This document shows, piece by piece, positions 6,962-15,612 of a stretch of DNA of 17,796 bases; positions within the stretch are counted from its first letter, which is position 1; each line of letters begins with the position of its first letter. Origin of the DNA: Chitinophagaceae bacterium (GTDB taxonomy: Bacteria > Bacteroidota > Bacteroidia > Chitinophagales > Chitinophagaceae); the NCBI GenBank assembly GCA_947378615.1, contig CANCKV010000008.1, forward strand, positions 1-17,796. Reading direction: 5' to 3'. The position numbers and the translations under genes were made by a program. The notes below the pieces were generated by a model that was given only the letters and a program-made list of their open reading frames with translations, did not search any database and was not told the origin of the DNA.

Positions 6962-8824
6962 TTAACTTATCACTTTGTACAAGCTTCCTCCCTTCTCAAA
7001 TAATCTATCCACACGTTTCTCTATTTCAGGAACTTTTTCTACCGGCGGCGCATGATGTGGTTTAATTCTTGCATCAATCACAAATGGGCCTACGCATCCC
7101 CAATGTTTGTTCTTTGTGAATGAATCAATTCCATAAATATCATGAGAAGGATTACAGCGAGTGTATGTTGCCCATAAATAATTAGATAACTGATGTGCTA
7201 GAAATGAACTGTCATCACAAATAACAATTTGTGCTATACCATCAATTCCAATACTCTTTGAAAGTTGCTCATTTAAGCTGTCCATTTCTTTATGGGCAGA
7301 ATCATAGTCAGTAAACTTTTTAGTTTGTAAGGCAATGACACCCGGCATGACTAATTGAGGGTTTTCAAATGACTGCAACTCTTTAAACTTATCGGGCACG
7401 GACCTTGACAAATCTCTTTTTTTATCTCCATAAGCTGCAAATACCACTTTACTTCCGCTATTGATACTCGTACCACTATAATCGAGGGTATCAATAGTTG
7501 TATTGGTATAGAAATGAATATTTCTGGTCAATTCAATTCTTTCAAATATATATTCAAAGAATGCCTGAATATTGTGTGTGGTCAATCTATTCGTATCATC
7601 GGCGGTGATGAATAAAAATTTGGCTAAGCTTAATTGCCCTGTTCCCAATATATGATTGGCAATAGTGAGCAATTCTGCAGGTGCTTTTGTGGGCAGATAG
7701 GGCGTATATCTTTCACTTCCAATTGCCAATAACAGCGGATGTACTCCTGCAGCATCAACGGCATGTACTTCCTTTACACCTGGAATTTCTGTAGCAATGG
7801 CACCCCCTGCCAATTCATGAATTAACTCTCCGAAACTTGTATCCTCCTGAGGAGGCCTTCCTACAACTGTAAAAGGCCAAATTGCATTCTTTTTTGCATA
7901 TACCTTATGAACACGCATCAATGGAAACGGATGTTGCAGAGAATAATAGCCAAGATGATCGCCAAAGGGACCTTCAGGTTTATTTTCATTAGGATATATT
8001 TCCCCTGTGATGACAAAGTCAGCATCCGTACTGATGGCAAATCCATCCTGATAAGTATATCTGAACCTCCTCCCTGCCAATGCGCCTGCAAAAGTCATCT
8101 CACTGATACCCTCAGGAAGCGGCATGACTGCCGCAAGACTATGCGCAGGAGGACCGCCAACAAAACAACTGACCTTTAATGGAAGTCCTTTTCGATTTGC
8201 CTTTGTTTGATGAATACCAATTCCTCTATGTAGCTGATAATGTAATCCTATCTCCTTATTTAATTCATAGTCATTGCCTGTCAATTGTACTCGATACATG
8301 CCCAAGTTGGAACGCATAATTCCAGGCGAGTCGATATCCTCCGTATAAACCTGTGGAAGAGTAACAAAAGCACCTCCATCCATTGGCCAATGATGTATTA
8401 AGGGTAGGTCACTAATATTTATTTCCTGATATAGAACGGGTTTTGATAAAGGATTCTTTAATGGAAGTGCATTTATCGCAGCTAATGCGGCCTCAATTTT
8501 TTTGAAAGGTTGTTTAAGTGCTGCCATTGGATTCTGTTTCAATTCAATCAATTGTTGAACTAAATTGAAAGTATCTCTGAAAATAAACTTGCTCCTTTCA
8601 AGAGTCCCAAAAATGTTAGAAGCTGCTCTGAATGGAGTCCCTTTGTAATTGCTTAAAGGTGATTTTTTTACATTCTCAAACAAGATTGCAGGTCCCTTAG
8701 CTTCATATAATCTCAAATGAATTGCGGCCATTTCCAAATAAGGATCTACTTCCTCAGTAATCCGTACTAGATGTTTATTTCTCTCTAAATCAAGTAAGCA
8801 GTCTTCTAAAGTTTTATATGCCAT
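6962..8824 (-). CDS. UbiD-family prenylated-FMN-dependent decarboxylase, 620 aa
   Basis: UbiD enzymes use prenylated FMN made by UbiX to decarboxylate aromatic or unsaturated acids, including intermediates of ubiquinone and menaquinone synthesis. The core motifs are in the expected order: RSNLGMYR (171-178) gives the metal/prFMN ligand Asn173 and catalytic Arg178; HRGIGIH (199-205) gives His199; LPEGISEMTFAG (236-247) gives Glu242; and EGPFGDHLGYYS (284-295) gives the catalytic acidic pair Glu284 and Asp289. Assignments are by analogy with E. coli UbiD and fungal Fdc1. At 620 residues it is about 120 longer than E. coli UbiD; the extra length is spread through the region after residue 400 and the C-terminus. 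ATG at 8824 gives MAYKTLEDCLLDLE, the usual N-terminal helix. No ubiX or other quinone gene is in the window. A menaquinone-pathway role is plausible in this phylum, but the substrate cannot be read from sequence. Confidence 0.9.
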   Translation of the reverse strand: MAYKTLEDCLLDLERNKHLVRITEEVDPYLEMAAIHLRLYEAKGPAILFENVKKSPLSNYKGTPFRAASNIFGTLERSKFIFRDTFNLVQQLIELKQNPMAALKQPFKKIEAALAAINALPLKNPLSKPVLYQEINISDLPLIHHWPMDGGAFVTLPQVYTEDIDSPGIMRSNLGMYRVQLTGNDYELNKEIGLHYQLHRGIGIHQTKANRKGLPLKVSCFVGGPPAHSLAAVMPLPEGISEMTFAGALAGRRFRYTYQDGFAISTDADFVITGEIYPNENKPEGPFGDHLGYYSLQHPFPLMRVHKVYAKKNAIWPFTVVGRPPQEDTSFGELIHELAGGAIATEIPGVKEVHAVDAAGVHPLLLAIGSERYTPYLPTKAPAELLTIANHILGTGQLSLAKFLFITADDTNRLTTHNIQAFFEYIFERIELTRNIHFYTNTTIDTLDYSGTSINSGSKVVFAAYGDKKRDLSRSVPDKFKELQSFENPQLVMPGVIALQTKKFTDYDSAHKEMDSLNEQLSKSIGIDGIAQIVICDDSSFLAHQLSNYLWATYTRCNPSHDIYGIDSFTKNKHWGCVGPFVIDARIKPHHAPPVEKVPEIEKRVDRLFEKGGSLYKVIS

Positions 8825-8865
8825 GAGTTAAGAACAATTTCATTAAGGGGAATGTTGCGTTGCTG

Positions 8866-8873
8866 CAAAAGTA
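8866..8873 (-). promoter_or_regulatory. Predicted -7 box (TACTTTTG) of the UbiD gene
   Basis: On the minus strand this reads TACTTTTGCAGC, an exact match to the Bacteroidota -7 consensus TAnnTTTG, 41 bp before the ATG at 8824. No clear TTTG -33 element lies 19-20 bp upstream, so the assignment rests on the -7 box and its position only. Confidence 0.45.
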
Positions 8874-8954
8874 AAGTTGTTCAAAGTAATTGGATTGAAG
8901 AAAATTTATATAGACTATTAAAAGCAATGCATCAACAATAAGTTTGATTACATT

Positions 8955-9332
8955 TTAATCATTCACTAAATATTGGTTGATTGTTTTGATAAGTTCTTTT
9001 CCGGAAAATGGTTTGGTAAGATAGTCATTAGCGCCTGCAGAAATGCCTTTGTTTTTATCTGCAATATCTGCCAAAGCGGATAAGAAAATAAAAGGAATGT
9101 TTTTGGTTGATTCATTATCCTTAATCATTCTTAGTAGTTCAAACCCATCGACCTTCTCCATCATTACATCACTTAAGATTAAATGAGGAATATTGTTTTT
9201 TGCTAATGATATTGCATCCATCGCATTAGATGCCTTTAGCGTATTGAAGCCATTGAACTCAAGTATAGAAACAATATTCTGAAGTAACAATAGTTCATCC
9301 TCTACAACTAATATCGTTTTCTTTTCTTGCAT
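8955..9332 (-). CDS. Single-domain CheY-like response regulator, 125 aa
   Basis: The whole protein is one receiver domain. It has the acidic pocket VVEDE (residues 9-13), the phosphoacceptor Asp55 in LILSDVMM, the switch Ser85 in FIFLSALAD and the conserved Lys107 in LTKPFSG. There is no output domain, so it must act by protein contact or as a phosphate shuttle. It begins 15 bp after the stop of the histidine kinase upstream and is almost certainly co-transcribed and phosphorylated by it. ATG at 9332 is followed by MQEKKTILVVEDE, the usual start of this fold. Confidence 0.93.
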   Translation of the reverse strand: MQEKKTILVVEDELLLLQNIVSILEFNGFNTLKASNAMDAISLAKNNIPHLILSDVMMEKVDGFELLRMIKDNESTKNIPFIFLSALADIADKNKGISAGANDYLTKPFSGKELIKTINQYLVND

Positions 9333-9347
9333 GTTGCTAACTTAATA

Positions 9348-11240
9348 TTAATAGGGGATTTTTATTGAGAAGATAGTACCGTTGTTTACTTTGCTTTTAA
9401 TACTTACAGAACCATTGTGTTGATTGACAAAGTATTTTACTACTACTAATCCTATGCCTGTTCCAGGAATATTTGCAACATTACTTCCTCTAGAAAAAGA
9501 AGTGAACAGTTTGGCTATATCTTCTTTGTAAATTCCAATTCCAAAGTCCACAATTGAAAAAGTAATGTAAGTCTTGCTGTATCTGAGTCTTAGCTTTGGA
9601 GACTTATTTTGACTCGAATATTTAAATGCATTATCAATAAGGTTCTGAAGAATATGCCGAACCATCTTGGCATCGAAAGGAAATAATCTTTCACGTCCCT
9701 TTACTTCTACCTCTAAATGTCTGTTATCCTTCCAAGGTGAATAGGAACTATTTACAATTGAGTTGACGAACTCAATTAATGAAACCTCTTCTGGATTAAA
9801 TTCAATTTTTCCTGCTTCAATCTTGCTTATCATCAAGATGTCATTCATGAAAGTTGTCATCCGTTCTACTTCACTAAGAATATGATTAGCATAATTGTCA
9901 ATTTCTTCTTTTGGCTTATCATTTGCCAACATCATCTGAATTATTTCTGCACATGAAGATATAATTGCCAAAGGAGTTCTCATTTCGTGAGAAACCATAT
10001 TAACAAAAGCAGACTTCAATTCGTTAAGTTCCTTTTCCCGCTTTACAACTTCTAATAAATTTTCTTCCACCGCTACTTCGCTTGTGATATCATTAAATAC
10101 GGCCACAATGCTACTTTGTTTATTTTCGTTATTCACTGCTACTTTACTTATGTTGTAATTTAACCAGTTCTTTTTGTTGTTTTTTTCTGCTAAGTTTAAT
10201 CTTCCATCAATATTATTATTCTTTCCTGCAAGTAACCCAAACAAATGACTATAAAAAGAATATTCTTTAATGGGAATGTGGGCAAACATGTTGCCTTCAA
10301 ATGTATCATTAATTAACTCAATAGAATATAAATTTTTGAAAGCGTCATTTAGAAAGCTTACTTCTAGATTGTCATTAGCTATTATCACTAAGTCTTTTAC
10401 TCTATTTAAAGCATTCTGATATTGTGTTATTAGTTGTTGAAACCCAGATAAAATAGCTTTTTGTTCAGTGATATCTATTGAATAGCTAACGATTTTGTCA
10501 ATTGAATTATTAAATGAACGAATCGGGAAGAAAAAAGTTTTATAATGAACAAATTTTCCATATTCATTGATGACACTCTCTTCAAATTGTGTTAAAATAC
10601 CATTTATTAAGGTATTGCTAAAACAGTTTGATTTTACAATACTTTCAGGTGTAGGAATGTTATAATGTTGGTTATACTGAACCTCTGTTTTGCCCATTAT
10701 AAACATTCTTTTTTCATCATCATTTATAGCAGCTTTATTTACAAAAAGATATTCTTTTTCACTATTAAAAACTACTATTGGAGAAGGTAGATTATTAACT
10801 ATCTGTTCGAAGAAGGCATTGTTAAAACCTGAATTTTGTAAATTGGTTGAAGTGGAAATTGTTATTTCTTTATAGACCCACAAATGGCCTGTTATTTTGT
10901 TATTAACGATGACAGGAGAATAATCACGTATAAGGGAGCGTCCATCACGCAAAAATATCTCTTCACCTGAACATGGATTGCCTGATTCTATCATTTCTTC
11001 AATCCTATAAATAAAGCGGGAAGGATTTTTAAATAAGAAACTTGAGGCAATAACACCGTCTTCGTAGTTCGAGCCAATGATAACATCAGGTGCAAACTTA
11101 ATCTTGAAAACAGAACAGAACTTTTCGTTAACAAATTCTACAACTCTCTCGGAAGATTCAAAAAGAATAGCATCAGAAAAGCTATTCAGTATTCCTGAAA
11201 GTTTCTGACGTTCTAATTGATATATTCCTGTTGTATTCAT
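9348..11240 (-). CDS. Cytosolic PAS-domain sensor histidine kinase, 630 aa
   Basis: Three PAS-like sensor domains come first: about 12-128 (SFSDAILFESSERVVEFVNE), 140-262 (NLPSPIVVFNSEKEYLFVNK) and 268-393 (DLVIIANDNLEVSFLNDA, ending in VAVFNDITSE). A short coiled segment leads to the HisKA domain with the phosphoacceptor His418 in FVNMVSHEMRTPLA. The HATPase_c domain (about 510-630) has the N box LQNLIDNAFKYSS (Asn533, Asn537), the G1 box DFGIGI (565-570) and the G2 box PGTGIGL (592-598). All key kinase residues are intact. There are no transmembrane helices or signal peptide, so it should sense an internal signal. The PAS domains show no ligand residue that I can interpret. The CheY-like gene follows at 15 bp; the NarL-type regulator gene lies 100 bp upstream on the same strand. 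Confidence 0.93.
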   Translation of the reverse strand: MNTTGIYQLERQKLSGILNSFSDAILFESSERVVEFVNEKFCSVFKIKFAPDVIIGSNYEDGVIASSFLFKNPSRFIYRIEEMIESGNPCSGEEIFLRDGRSLIRDYSPVIVNNKITGHLWVYKEITISTSTNLQNSGFNNAFFEQIVNNLPSPIVVFNSEKEYLFVNKAAINDDEKRMFIMGKTEVQYNQHYNIPTPESIVKSNCFSNTLINGILTQFEESVINEYGKFVHYKTFFFPIRSFNNSIDKIVSYSIDITEQKAILSGFQQLITQYQNALNRVKDLVIIANDNLEVSFLNDAFKNLYSIELINDTFEGNMFAHIPIKEYSFYSHLFGLLAGKNNNIDGRLNLAEKNNKKNWLNYNISKVAVNNENKQSSIVAVFNDITSEVAVEENLLEVVKREKELNELKSAFVNMVSHEMRTPLAIISSCAEIIQMMLANDKPKEEIDNYANHILSEVERMTTFMNDILMISKIEAGKIEFNPEEVSLIEFVNSIVNSSYSPWKDNRHLEVEVKGRERLFPFDAKMVRHILQNLIDNAFKYSSQNKSPKLRLRYSKTYITFSIVDFGIGIYKEDIAKLFTSFSRGSNVANIPGTGIGLVVVKYFVNQHNGSVSIKSKVNNGTIFSIKIPY

Positions 11241-11340
11241 TCGTCTTTTCTATTAATATTTTATTTTTAAGAGAATCAAAATCTCAATCTTTTAATACCA
11301 TCCTCCCTAAAACCTAGTACTTATAACTTACTACCTTGTT

Positions 11341-11970
11341 CTACCTTTTCAAAACCTTAGCAAGTAATTCAGATTTAGATCGAACTTCTAGCTTTACATA
11401 AATACTTTTCAAATGATCATTAACTGTTGTTGATGAAATTCCTAATACATGCGAAATCTCTTTATAGGTCAATCCCTTTAGCAACTCATTCACTACGCCT
11501 CTTTCCCTAGCAGTCAACTTTGAAGTGACATCTTCAAAAGAGTCTTGTGGTCGATGAATCTTATGAAACAATTTCAAGGCAACGGCAGGAGTTATCAATG
11601 CGCCTCCATTACGAATTATTTCAATGTTACCAAGCAGGTCTTTTACCTTAAAAGGCTTTAACAAATAACCATTTGCCCCTCTTTGGATACAATCAAAAAC
11701 TATGTTTTCATCATCATTACCTGTTACTACAATAATGTGTACCTCGTTCCATTGTTGCCGAATAAAAGTAATCCCTTCTAATCCTGAAATACCGGGTAAC
11801 CCTAAATCTATTAAAATAAGGTAAGGTTCCTGAACGTCATCAGTTTTATTCAAAAAAGCTTCTACACTATTAAATGAAAAAGACATCTCTACATCTTTCT
11901 CCATTTTAATGCAATCCTCAATATTGCGCCTTAAAGAATGGTCGTCTTCTATTATGCCAACCGAAATCAT
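11341..11970 (-). CDS. NarL/FixJ-family response regulator, 209 aa
   Basis: An N-terminal receiver (1-120) has the acidic pair in IIEDD (residues 6-10), phosphoacceptor Asp55 in LILIDLGLPG, switch Thr83 in VVTGND and Lys105 in LLKPF. The C-terminal LuxR-type helix-turn-helix (about 145-205) has KLTARERGVVNELLKGLTYK followed by the recognition region ISSTTVNDHLKSIYVKL. Phosphorylation should promote dimerisation and DNA binding, with transcription as output. It lies upstream of, and on the same strand as, the PAS kinase and CheY-like receiver, so it is their likely DNA-binding partner; pairing is inference from position. ATG at 11970 leads straight into the first receiver strand (MISVGIIEDDH). 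Confidence 0.93.
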   Translation of the reverse strand: MISVGIIEDDHSLRRNIEDCIKMEKDVEMSFSFNSVEAFLNKTDDVQEPYLILIDLGLPGISGLEGITFIRQQWNEVHIIVVTGNDDENIVFDCIQRGANGYLLKPFKVKDLLGNIEIIRNGGALITPAVALKLFHKIHRPQDSFEDVTSKLTARERGVVNELLKGLTYKEISHVLGISSTTVNDHLKSIYVKLEVRSKSELLAKVLKR

Positions 11971-12152
11971 ATTTGATAATTTAATTTAAACTAAAAAATG
12001 TGATTTTCATTTTACTAATATGCATAACAAAAAAATGAAAGTTTGCTTCATATTTCTGTTTCTACATGGAAAAGGAAATAACGACGGTTTAATTCAATAA
12101 AGGTTAGTTAAAGAGCAATCACAAAGATGCAGAAGTTTACTGAAATTCAAAT

Positions 12153-12168
12153 TCCCTTAAACAAGGGA
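12153..12168 (-). terminator. Possible weak terminator after the SWIM-protein gene
   Basis: TCCCTT-AAAC-AAGGGA forms a 6-bp stem with a 4-nt loop, 55 bp beyond the SWIM gene stop in the direction of its transcription. The 3' flank on that strand (ATTTGAATTTC) is T-rich but not a clean run. It lies in the 253-bp gap between the SWIM gene and the NarL-type regulator gene. Confidence 0.3.
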
Positions 12169-12223
12169 GAATCCTTCGACTTAATAAAATTGGGTTATTT
12201 TGACACAATATTAAATCATTATT

Positions 12224-13828
12224 TTAATATCCTGCTTTATATAATATTTCAAGCATTGCTCTTCTTGACTTATAGGTAAGTTTAATTTGGTTACTGATCA
12301 TTCTAGCCATCGGTTCTCCATTTTCAATCCTACACATTTTAGTGAAAATCTGTACGATGTATTCATAATGCCCTCTTCCAGTATTGTCGTTAGCATATTT
12401 AATAATTGCTTTCTGAAAGAGTTGTAAAGTTTCAAATGGAAATTGTTTATGGAAATGAATATGATATTCTTCAAGTCTTGAAAGATTAAAGTATTGTGCA
12501 ACATATTTAAAAAGGTGCTCTGTTTCTTTTTCGTTGACAAGTATTTTCGCTACGTTGTCAACAAAACCTTTATTACCATTCTGATAATTGTTTATTAAAC
12601 TCTCTTTTTGTTTCTGCCATTCTTCCTTCGAAAAGGTACTTCTATAAATCTCAAAATAATTTTCGAAATAATTTCTTTCAATAAATTTGAAAGAAATGGA
12701 ACGTATTGTTGGTACATCATTTTCCAACTGACTAATTTTCAGTAGTAACTCTTCAAAGTGCCTTAAATGTGATTGATTGGTAGTTATTGAGAATGCGTCA
12801 TTGATAAGTTTCTTTGCCTTTCCAAATTCTTTGGCATTAATATTCTCTTCAATTATTATCTTTCTGAATTTGAAGAATTGAATATTATCCTCCATCAATT
12901 CATACGCTTTTTTATCTAGATTATTTATTTGATAAAAATTGACGACTCTTGTAATGATATCTTCTGTATCTGTTGAATCCTTATCATTAATGTCTTCTAA
13001 TAAATCCTCTTGAAGTTCAATAAATTTTTTCTTTTGTAGCTCTGTTTGAGCCAATATTGCCAAAAGTTTATGAAATTGCTCAAAGATTGATGTATTTGCA
13101 TATTTTTCTAGAGATTGTTCTGAACAACAATAGTCAAAAAGCTCCTCTGCCATTTTTTTGTCTTCCAAAGCAGCACTCTTGAATATTTCAAAGGGTAGTT
13201 CTTGGTAATCAGGATTAAGATATTCCAAAACTTCCTCTTCAATATTTTCTTTCCAAGACGCATATTCTTCTAAGCATGCCTTTGCTATGTCAATAGCTTC
13301 TTCAAATTCTTTTTTATTAACATGTTCAGATGCTAAATTTAGCCACTCATCAAGTATATCTATTTCAGGACAGTAATCATAATCTGAATAAAGTTCATCC
13401 ATATCAAAATGAATTTTATCTAATTCTGATTTAAGGATTGCGTTCAATGACTTTGACTCTTTATTGACTACTTTGCTTAGAAAAGTTAATTGGATTTTCT
13501 TTGATAATTCTTCATTATAACGGACATAGTCAATAATAAAATTGCGTAATTCCTTTTCCGATACCTTTTCGATGATATTTTTAATGGTTAGTTCTTCCAA
13601 CTTTTTTTGTGAGTTAAATGCCGCATCATTTCTTTTTTCATCGATCGCAGTTCTTATCATCCCAATATGTTTGCAGGGATATCCATCGCTAGGGCAGCTA
13701 CAAGAAAAAAATGTAGTTTTATTTCCATCAACCTTTATTTTGATGGTATATTGACCATAGTTACCCTGATATTTTGCAACCCAAAAGTCTGCTGCAGTCT
13801 CTTGTAAAGAAATTATGCTACTATTCAT
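12224..13828 (-). CDS. SWIM zinc-finger protein with long helical C-terminal region, 534 aa
   Basis: The SWIM motif CxCx6CxH is complete: Cys43, Cys45, Cys52 and His54 in SCSCPSDGYPCKHI, preceded by beta strands (YTIKIKVDG), as in the SWIM fold that binds one zinc and contacts DNA or protein. Residues about 70-534 are almost entirely charged amphipathic helix, Glu/Lys-rich, with a pattern resembling TPR- or HEAT-like superhelical repeats (for example DEWLNLASEHVNKKEFEEAI and KAYELMEDNIQFFKFRK). There is no helicase or transposase domain in this gene. Stand-alone SWIM proteins of this shape exist in many bacteria, but no firm function is known to me. The gene lies alone, 163 bp from pyk, whose terminator separates the two. 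AT content appears higher than in the neighbouring pyk and pfkA. Confidence 0.88.
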   Translation of the reverse strand: MNSSIISLQETAADFWVAKYQGNYGQYTIKIKVDGNKTTFFSCSCPSDGYPCKHIGMIRTAIDEKRNDAAFNSQKKLEELTIKNIIEKVSEKELRNFIIDYVRYNEELSKKIQLTFLSKVVNKESKSLNAILKSELDKIHFDMDELYSDYDYCPEIDILDEWLNLASEHVNKKEFEEAIDIAKACLEEYASWKENIEEEVLEYLNPDYQELPFEIFKSAALEDKKMAEELFDYCCSEQSLEKYANTSIFEQFHKLLAILAQTELQKKKFIELQEDLLEDINDKDSTDTEDIITRVVNFYQINNLDKKAYELMEDNIQFFKFRKIIIEENINAKEFGKAKKLINDAFSITTNQSHLRHFEELLLKISQLENDVPTIRSISFKFIERNYFENYFEIYRSTFSKEEWQKQKESLINNYQNGNKGFVDNVAKILVNEKETEHLFKYVAQYFNLSRLEEYHIHFHKQFPFETLQLFQKAIIKYANDNTGRGHYEYIVQIFTKMCRIENGEPMARMISNQIKLTYKSRRAMLEILYKAGY

Positions 13829-13937
13829 ATCGGTGACAAAATTATGAGGACTACGTTTTTAAAAAATAGAAAGTGTATAAATGTGTTCAATTAATTATAA
13901 TTAAAACTATTCTGTTGATATTGCAATAGAAATAGAA

Positions 13938-13967
13938 AGCCCCGTCTTAAATATTTAAGACAGGGCT
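13938..13967 (-). terminator. Rho-independent terminator of pyk
   Basis: AGCCCCGTCTTAA and TTAAGACAGGGCT form a stem of about 13 bp. The single C/A mismatch on the plus strand becomes a G-U wobble in the minus-strand transcript, which indicates the direction. The 3' flank in that direction reads TTCTATTTCTATT, a T-rich tail. It sits 24 bp beyond the pyk stop. Confidence 0.85.
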
Positions 13968-13991
13968 GTTATAAAAAGTATTTAGAAAATG

Positions 13992-15467
13992 TTATTCTAC
14001 TTTAGTCAACTTAATTACGTTCGTAGGCAAATGTAAGTGAACTGGGGTACTACCCGTATTGATTACTACATCTCCTGACTTTACCAATCCTTTTTGTTTC
14101 AAAACTCCAATTTGATCTTCAATCATATTATCTAAGCTATCTTCCTGATCAAAATAGAACGCCCTAACACCCCAACTAAGACTCAACTGATTTACTAAAG
14201 ATTTTTCTTTTGTAAAAACATACAAAGGAGATGCTGGACGATAACTACTAAGCATAAATGCAGTCTTTCCACTTTGTGTCATTCCAATCAAGCCCTTTGC
14301 ATTAATGTCGGCAGCAAGTTTGCAGGCATTATAACAGATGGCATCGCTATAAAAAGAAGGGGAATGTTGTTGAGGTCTCAAGTCGTCTTCCCTATTATAA
14401 CGATATTCTTTTTCTTCCACTTCACCAATTATTTTACGCATTGTTTCTACTACTAATGCAGGATGTTGACCCGCAGCAGTTTCGCCACTTAACATTACGG
14501 CATCAGCTCCTTCAAGAACAGCATTTGCAACGTCTGTGATTTCGCTTCTGTTTGGTTTAACTCGGTCAATCATGCTTTCCATCATTTGTGTAGCAACAAT
14601 TACAGGTTTTGCACGGTGAATACATTTACGAATTAAATCTCTTTGAATCAAAGGAATCTTTTCTACAGGTAATTCAACTCCTAGGTCACCACGAGCAACC
14701 ATAATTGCATCACTTTCATTGATAATATCACGAATATTTACCAATGCCTCAGGCTTTTCAATTTTAGCAATGATTTTAGTCTTGCTTTTTTTCTCATCCA
14801 ATTTACTTCTAAGAATAACGATATCTTTAACGCTTCTCACAAAACTAAGAGCAACCCAATCGCACTCTTGTTCAATAATAAAAGCTAAGTCAACTAAATC
14901 CTTGTCGGTTAAAGCAGGCAAGGAAATTTTTGTATCAGGAAGATTCAGCCCTTTTTTTGAAGATAAAATACCTCCAAGGGTAACTTCAACTTTTACATTC
15001 TTATCTTTCGTGATATCCACCACTTTTACTTCAATCTTCCCATCATCAATCATGATAATATTTCCTACTCGTACATCTCCGGCAAGATTTGGATAGGACA
15101 CATAAATTTTTTCCATTGTACCTACACACTTCTCGTTGGTAAAAGTAAGAATGTCTCCAACTTTTAGGTCTAAGGCATTATTCTCAATTTCACCTACCCT
15201 TAATTTAGGGCCTTGTAAATCGGCAAGAATCGAAATGTTATGACCTTCCGTTGCATTAATAGCACGTATGTGTTTGATTATTTGAGCCTTATCTTCATGA
15301 TTTCCATGAGAAAAATTTAGGCGAAATACATTTACTCCTGCCTTTACCAATGCAAGCATTTGATCGTAACTGTCGCACGCAGGGCCAATTGTCGCTACGA
15401 TTTTTGTTCTTTGTTGTGAAATGTTGTGCATAGATGCCTTATCTTTTGATTGTTTGTTGTTGTGCAT
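13992..15467 (-). CDS. pyk: Pyruvate kinase, 491 aa
   Basis: Converts phosphoenolpyruvate and ADP to pyruvate and ATP, the last step of glycolysis. Domains: TIM barrel A with inserted B domain (about 87-180) and a C-terminal regulatory domain (about 370-491). Motifs: FRLNFSHG (48-55, Arg49, Asn51, Ser53), ADLQGPKLRVG (82-92), ALSFVRS (206-212), catalytic Lys236 in AKIEKPE with metal ligand Glu238, metal ligand Asp261 in VARGDLGVE, and ATQMMESM (292-299). DLQGPKLRV, with Lys88 where rabbit muscle enzyme has Glu117, is the reported signature of K+-independent pyruvate kinases. Two starts are possible: ATG 15467 (491 aa) or ATG 15431 (479 aa, MHNISQQRTKIV), which has an AAGG upstream and is nearer the usual length of the N-terminus. 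Both lie downstream of the predicted promoter. pfkA is immediately upstream on the same strand. Confidence 0.97.
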   Translation of the reverse strand: MHNNKQSKDKASMHNISQQRTKIVATIGPACDSYDQMLALVKAGVNVFRLNFSHGNHEDKAQIIKHIRAINATEGHNISILADLQGPKLRVGEIENNALDLKVGDILTFTNEKCVGTMEKIYVSYPNLAGDVRVGNIIMIDDGKIEVKVVDITKDKNVKVEVTLGGILSSKKGLNLPDTKISLPALTDKDLVDLAFIIEQECDWVALSFVRSVKDIVILRSKLDEKKSKTKIIAKIEKPEALVNIRDIINESDAIMVARGDLGVELPVEKIPLIQRDLIRKCIHRAKPVIVATQMMESMIDRVKPNRSEITDVANAVLEGADAVMLSGETAAGQHPALVVETMRKIIGEVEEKEYRYNREDDLRPQQHSPSFYSDAICYNACKLAADINAKGLIGMTQSGKTAFMLSSYRPASPLYVFTKEKSLVNQLSLSWGVRAFYFDQEDSLDNMIEDQIGVLKQKGLVKSGDVVINTGSTPVHLHLPTNVIKLTKVE

Positions 15468-15501
15468 AAATATTTGTAAACATAACTATTTAATATTATC
15501 T

Positions 15502-15509
15502 CAAAAATA
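15502..15509 (-). promoter_or_regulatory. Predicted pyk promoter -7 box (TATTTTTG)
   Basis: The minus strand reads TATTTTTG, an exact match to TAnnTTTG, 34 bp before the first ATG of pyk. A TTTC (3 of 4 matches to TTTG) lies at 15529-15532, 19 bp upstream, the spacing expected for a Bacteroidota -33 element. The predicted start of transcription is near 15495. Confidence 0.45.
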
Positions 15510-15612
15510 AAATTGCTTAATTGATTTCGAAAAGTTTCATTTAGTATAAGTAAAATCTTTAATTTCTGTTGTTTAAGCCACTCTATTAATTGTAGAATTA
15601 TTTATTGTTAAA

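Noticed and set aside
13837..13844. TAATTTTG box upstream of the SWIM gene
   Set aside because: It fits TAnnTTTG, but the transcript would start about at the ATG and no -33 element is seen at the right spacing.
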